Positions 61,436 through 64,000 of a DNA stretch of 64,000 nt are shown here, piece after piece. The notes under the pieces are model-generated. The model was not told the DNA's origin and made no database searches. It saw only the letters and a program-made list of their open reading frames with translations. Positions within the stretch are counted from its first letter, which is position 1, and every line of letters begins with the position of its first letter. Position numbers and translations under genes: made by a program. Location: the NCBI GenBank assembly GCA_030696345.1, contig JAUYSK010000019.1:62001-126000 (forward strand), written 5' to 3'. This DNA comes from Azonexus sp. (GTDB lineage Bacteria; Pseudomonadota; Gammaproteobacteria; Burkholderiales; Rhodocyclaceae).

Positions 61436-63598
61436 TCAGTACTTCACCCGGGCGAAATAAGTCTTCTCGGAAGCTTCCAGCGCCTGACGAACCGTGACAA
61501 TCCCCGCGTCCTCGAGCAACGGAATCAGTTTCAGGAAAACCTCACCGGTCGCCAACGCATCCGCCAGCGCATTGTGGCGCTTGTCGATGATGATGCCGAG
61601 ACGATCAAGAATCACGTCGAGCTTGTGCGACTCCTGATTGGGGTGAATGACGGCCGAAAGCAGCAGCGTATCCAGCACCGGCTGGGCAAACTTGATGCCG
61701 CACCGTTCTTCCTTGAGCTGGAGGAAACGCATGTCGAAGGCAGCATTGTGGGCAATCAGCACCGTATCTTCACAGAAGGCGTGAAAAGCGGGGAGCACCA
61801 CATCAATATTCGGCTGACCACGCACCATGTCCTCGGTAATCCCGTGGATGGGAATGGATTCAGGTTTCAACGGACGCTCGGGATCAAGAATCTGATCAAA
61901 AACCTCCTGCCGGAGCAGGCGGTTGTTCACGATCCGAGCCGCACCAATCTGGATGATCTCGTCGCCATTCGAGGGTTCAAGACCAGTTGTTTCGGTATCG
62001 AACACCGTATAGGTCAGATCGCTCAGCTTGCGATCGAGATCGATCGACTTGTCGGCAAAATTGAACAGGTCGAAATCGTAATATTCCGGGCGACCGCCGC
62101 CGCGCTTGCGTTCGTCCTGTTCCTGCTCGATTTCGGGCGTCGCCACCGGCAACACGAAGCGGAAGAATGCCCGGTGTGCCGCCTTTTCGCGTTGGTACCA
62201 GACTTCACCACCGTGGCGGTCGATGACATCGCGCAGCGATAGCGGCGTGGTCTCGCTGCCAACCTGCATCGAGTCGATTTCCCAGGTGTAGAAAGTCTCC
62301 GACGACATCGCCGGCCCGGCCCAGATCAGATCGAGATAGGCCAGCTTGCCCTCGGCGATCAGGCGGAAACGAAGTTCGCGTGGCTCATAATGATCCTGCA
62401 GCCTGGAGGCGAGATAGACCAATGCAAAGACCAGCGAGAAACTGTCGGCCTTGATCCACAGGGCATCATCGAGTTCTTCGGTTTTTGTCGGCAATTTGAG
62501 CTTGTCATCGATCCGGCGTTGGGCAGCGGCGATGATATCGATCCCCAGAACGTCCTCCAGCGGCCAGCGCGCTTTCATCGAATCCGAGAATTCGCCCATG
62601 GTCTGATCGAGACTCTGGCTCATCTTGGCCACTTCGTCGCCAACGACATGGACGAAACGATCACGCAACTCCGGTTCCATATCCGGGTAATCGATCAGAT
62701 TGGCCACAGCGGCGCGGATATTCCCCAGCGCCGAGCGACTGCCTTCGGTCAGCGAATGCATCACCTGATCGCGGCGCGCTTCCTGCTCGATGCTGCGGGT
62801 AATGTTTTCCACCGTCAGCACGTAGCCTGACATTGCGGGGTCGCCCTCACCTGCCCCAGCGGCGAGCACCGGCACCATCTGGGCGCGCAGCAACTGGCCA
62901 CCACGGGTGGTGGTGATGAAGTTGGAAATAGCTGTCTTGCCGGCAGCCAATCGCTGACGAATCACTTCCTCGGCATGCTCGACCTGACTCTTTTCGAGAA
63001 TCGAGTGAATCGAACGCCCCAGACCAATCAGCGCCCCGCCCGAAACCGACGTTGGCCCCTGAGCCAGCGCCTTGAACTGCAGGCGGGCGCGGTTGTTGTA
63101 GAGCAGGATGCGGCCGTCGAGATTGCACACCACGACGGCCTGTGCGAGTTCGGACATCAGCGCTGCCAGACGATTTTTTTCTTCTTCGACCGAGGCCTTG
63201 GCCCGACCGATCTGGGCGTCGACATCGTCCATCAGCAAATCACGCTGCTGCGCCAGATCATTGGCAGCCAGCGCAAGTTGCTGAACCTCCGGCGGACCTT
63301 CGATGGTGACGCGGAAATTGCGGTTGGCGCCCAGCATCAGGCGCAGCGTTTCCGACATCCGCAACAAGCCTTCGACGTATTGTTTGAAGAGACGGTGCAG
63401 CACCAGCACGCCGATGGCGAAACCGAACAGCGTCATCATCGTCCCCACCGGAAGGCGGGAGACGAGCAGCCCAAGAAGCACCTCGCGCTCGAAATCCTTC
63501 ATGTCCAGCCAGACGAGCAGCGAAGTTACGACAAACGGCCCGGTCATCAGCAGACCGAGGATGATCACGGCAACAATGAAACGATGTATAGCCTTCAT
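61436..63598 (-). CDS. Membrane sensor pseudokinase fused to a DEDDh exonuclease
   Basis: The protein is 720 residues from the ATG at 63598; three further codons upstream are possible (ATG 63607). Two membrane helices (about 5-30 and 52-70) lead to a HAMP-like linker (70-125) and a PAS domain (about 145-270). A kinase-like region follows (about 278-487), in which the phosphoacceptor His is absent (TEGSRSAL where SHELRTPL is expected) and the ATP N-box is altered. The C-terminal exonuclease domain (about 530-700) is intact: FDTETTG, AHNAAFD and HNALAD. It is therefore a nuclease with a sensory front end. A response regulator lies upstream, 85 bp away. Confidence 0.88.
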   Translation of the reverse strand: MKAIHRFIVAVIILGLLMTGPFVVTSLLVWLDMKDFEREVLLGLLVSRLPVGTMMTLFGFAIGVLVLHRLFKQYVEGLLRMSETLRLMLGANRNFRVTIEGPPEVQQLALAANDLAQQRDLLMDDVDAQIGRAKASVEEEKNRLAALMSELAQAVVVCNLDGRILLYNNRARLQFKALAQGPTSVSGGALIGLGRSIHSILEKSQVEHAEEVIRQRLAAGKTAISNFITTTRGGQLLRAQMVPVLAAGAGEGDPAMSGYVLTVENITRSIEQEARRDQVMHSLTEGSRSALGNIRAAVANLIDYPDMEPELRDRFVHVVGDEVAKMSQSLDQTMGEFSDSMKARWPLEDVLGIDIIAAAQRRIDDKLKLPTKTEELDDALWIKADSFSLVFALVYLASRLQDHYEPRELRFRLIAEGKLAYLDLIWAGPAMSSETFYTWEIDSMQVGSETTPLSLRDVIDRHGGEVWYQREKAAHRAFFRFVLPVATPEIEQEQDERKRGGGRPEYYDFDLFNFADKSIDLDRKLSDLTYTVFDTETTGLEPSNGDEIIQIGAARIVNNRLLRQEVFDQILDPERPLKPESIPIHGITEDMVRGQPNIDVVLPAFHAFCEDTVLIAHNAAFDMRFLQLKEERCGIKFAQPVLDTLLLSAVIHPNQESHKLDVILDRLGIIIDKRHNALADALATGEVFLKLIPLLEDAGIVTVRQALEASEKTYFARVKY

Positions 63599-63682
63599 GG
63601 CATGCATTCCGATGAATTTTGGCCTTTTCAGGCCGTCGACCGCGCCCCGCAGGAAGTACCCTTGGGGTGCAGCAGCCTGATC

Positions 63683-64000
63683 TCAGCCAACGCCCAGCAT
63701 GGATTTGACCTTGACGACCAGATCCTTGGTCGAGAAGGGCTTGGTGACGTAAGCATCGGCACCAATCGCCAGCCCTTTGGCCACTTCGGTATCGCGCCCC
63801 TTGGCCGTCAGCATGACGATCAGCAGGCCCGCCCGCGAAGGGTCGCCACGCAAAGCCTCGCAGACCTCGAAACCCGACTTCTTTGGCATCATCACGTCGA
63901 GCAGGATCAGGTCCGGATTGAAGCTCGCCACCTTGGCCAGCGCCTCCTCGCCATCGGTCGCCACGGCAACCTCGAAGCCTTCCTTTTTCATCAGGAATTC
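63683..64000 (-). CDS. CheY-like response regulator, N-terminus beyond window
   Basis: The frame stays open to the window edge: codons before the internal ATG at 63991 read EFL, which continues a typical receiver (EFLMKKEGFEVAVATDGEEAL). The phosphoacceptor Asp lies in DLILLDVMMP, Thr in MLTAKG and Lys in VTKPF. The visible part ends at the receiver, so this is a single-domain protein unless the missing N-terminus adds more. It precedes the pseudokinase-exonuclease gene and may be its partner. The true start is outside the window. Confidence 0.9.
   Translation of the reverse strand, partial: EFLMKKEGFEVAVATDGEEALAKVASFNPDLILLDVMMPKKSGFEVCEALRGDPSRAGLLIVMLTAKGRDTEVAKGLAIGADAYVTKPFSTKDLVVKVKSMLGVG

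Overview
The window looks like a chromosomal piece of a betaproteobacterium, most likely of the Rhodocyclaceae (Dechloromonas/Azonexus-like). This is inferred from the protein families (exosortase/PEP-CTERM substrates, an EpsA-type LuxR regulator, GGDEF-EAL and PilZ proteins, a VC_2705-type symporter cluster) and from high GC in the core genes; no marker gene proves it.

Layout. (1) 1-19149, all minus strand: one long probable operon that begins with a two-partner secretion transporter (TpsB) and a 3794-residue filamentous-haemagglutinin-like exoprotein (TpsA). It continues with an ExbB-like channel fused to DUF2341/LamG domains, two ExbD proteins, a TonB-like protein, an outer-membrane porin, an exported coiled-coil protein and an exosortase-associated CAAX protease-like protein cut by the window edge. 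(2) 19402-30314, minus strand: a periplasmic PstS-like binding protein and a PEP-CTERM protein, an EpsA-like LuxR regulator, an exported ankyrin protein, a SPINDLY-type TPR O-GlcNAc transferase, a secretin with three pseudopilins, and a PilZ protein. (3) 30449-44771: a phosphorus-related exoprotein locus. It contains a GGDEF-EAL protein coupled to a PhnD-like binding protein, three PEP-CTERM proteins, an RTX-tailed 5'-nucleotidase, an RTX-tailed ExeM/NucH-type DNase and a Tat-exported PhoX phosphatase. (4) 44772-54995: a looser, partly AT-richer stretch with small uncharacterised genes, a LysR regulator, a bestrophin-like channel, a HAD hydrolase, a second PilZ protein, a WcaJ-type sugar transferase, and decayed gene remnants next to tRNA-Ser(GGA). 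(5) 55119-64000, minus strand: a sodium/solute symporter of the VC_2705 type with its small DUF4212 partner, a DnaQ-fold protein lacking catalytic acids, two DUF294 nucleotidyltransferase-like proteins, a membrane pseudokinase-exonuclease fusion and a response regulator cut by the window edge.

The most interesting signal is a recurring palindrome close to TAGTCCGATCGGACTA. It lies upstream of five transcription units and of no other unit I checked. The five units are the TPS/Ton operon, the PEP-CTERM/PstS-like operon, the PEP-CTERM/5'-nucleotidase operon, the DNase gene and the PhoX/PEP-CTERM operon. This points to one regulon that joins surface-exoprotein secretion to phosphorus scavenging from extracellular DNA. 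The EpsA-like LuxR protein encoded between the blocks is a candidate regulator. No exosortase, type I secretion ABC exporter, TonB-dependent receptor or GspE/F ATPase is present in the window, so the exported substrates must use machinery encoded elsewhere.
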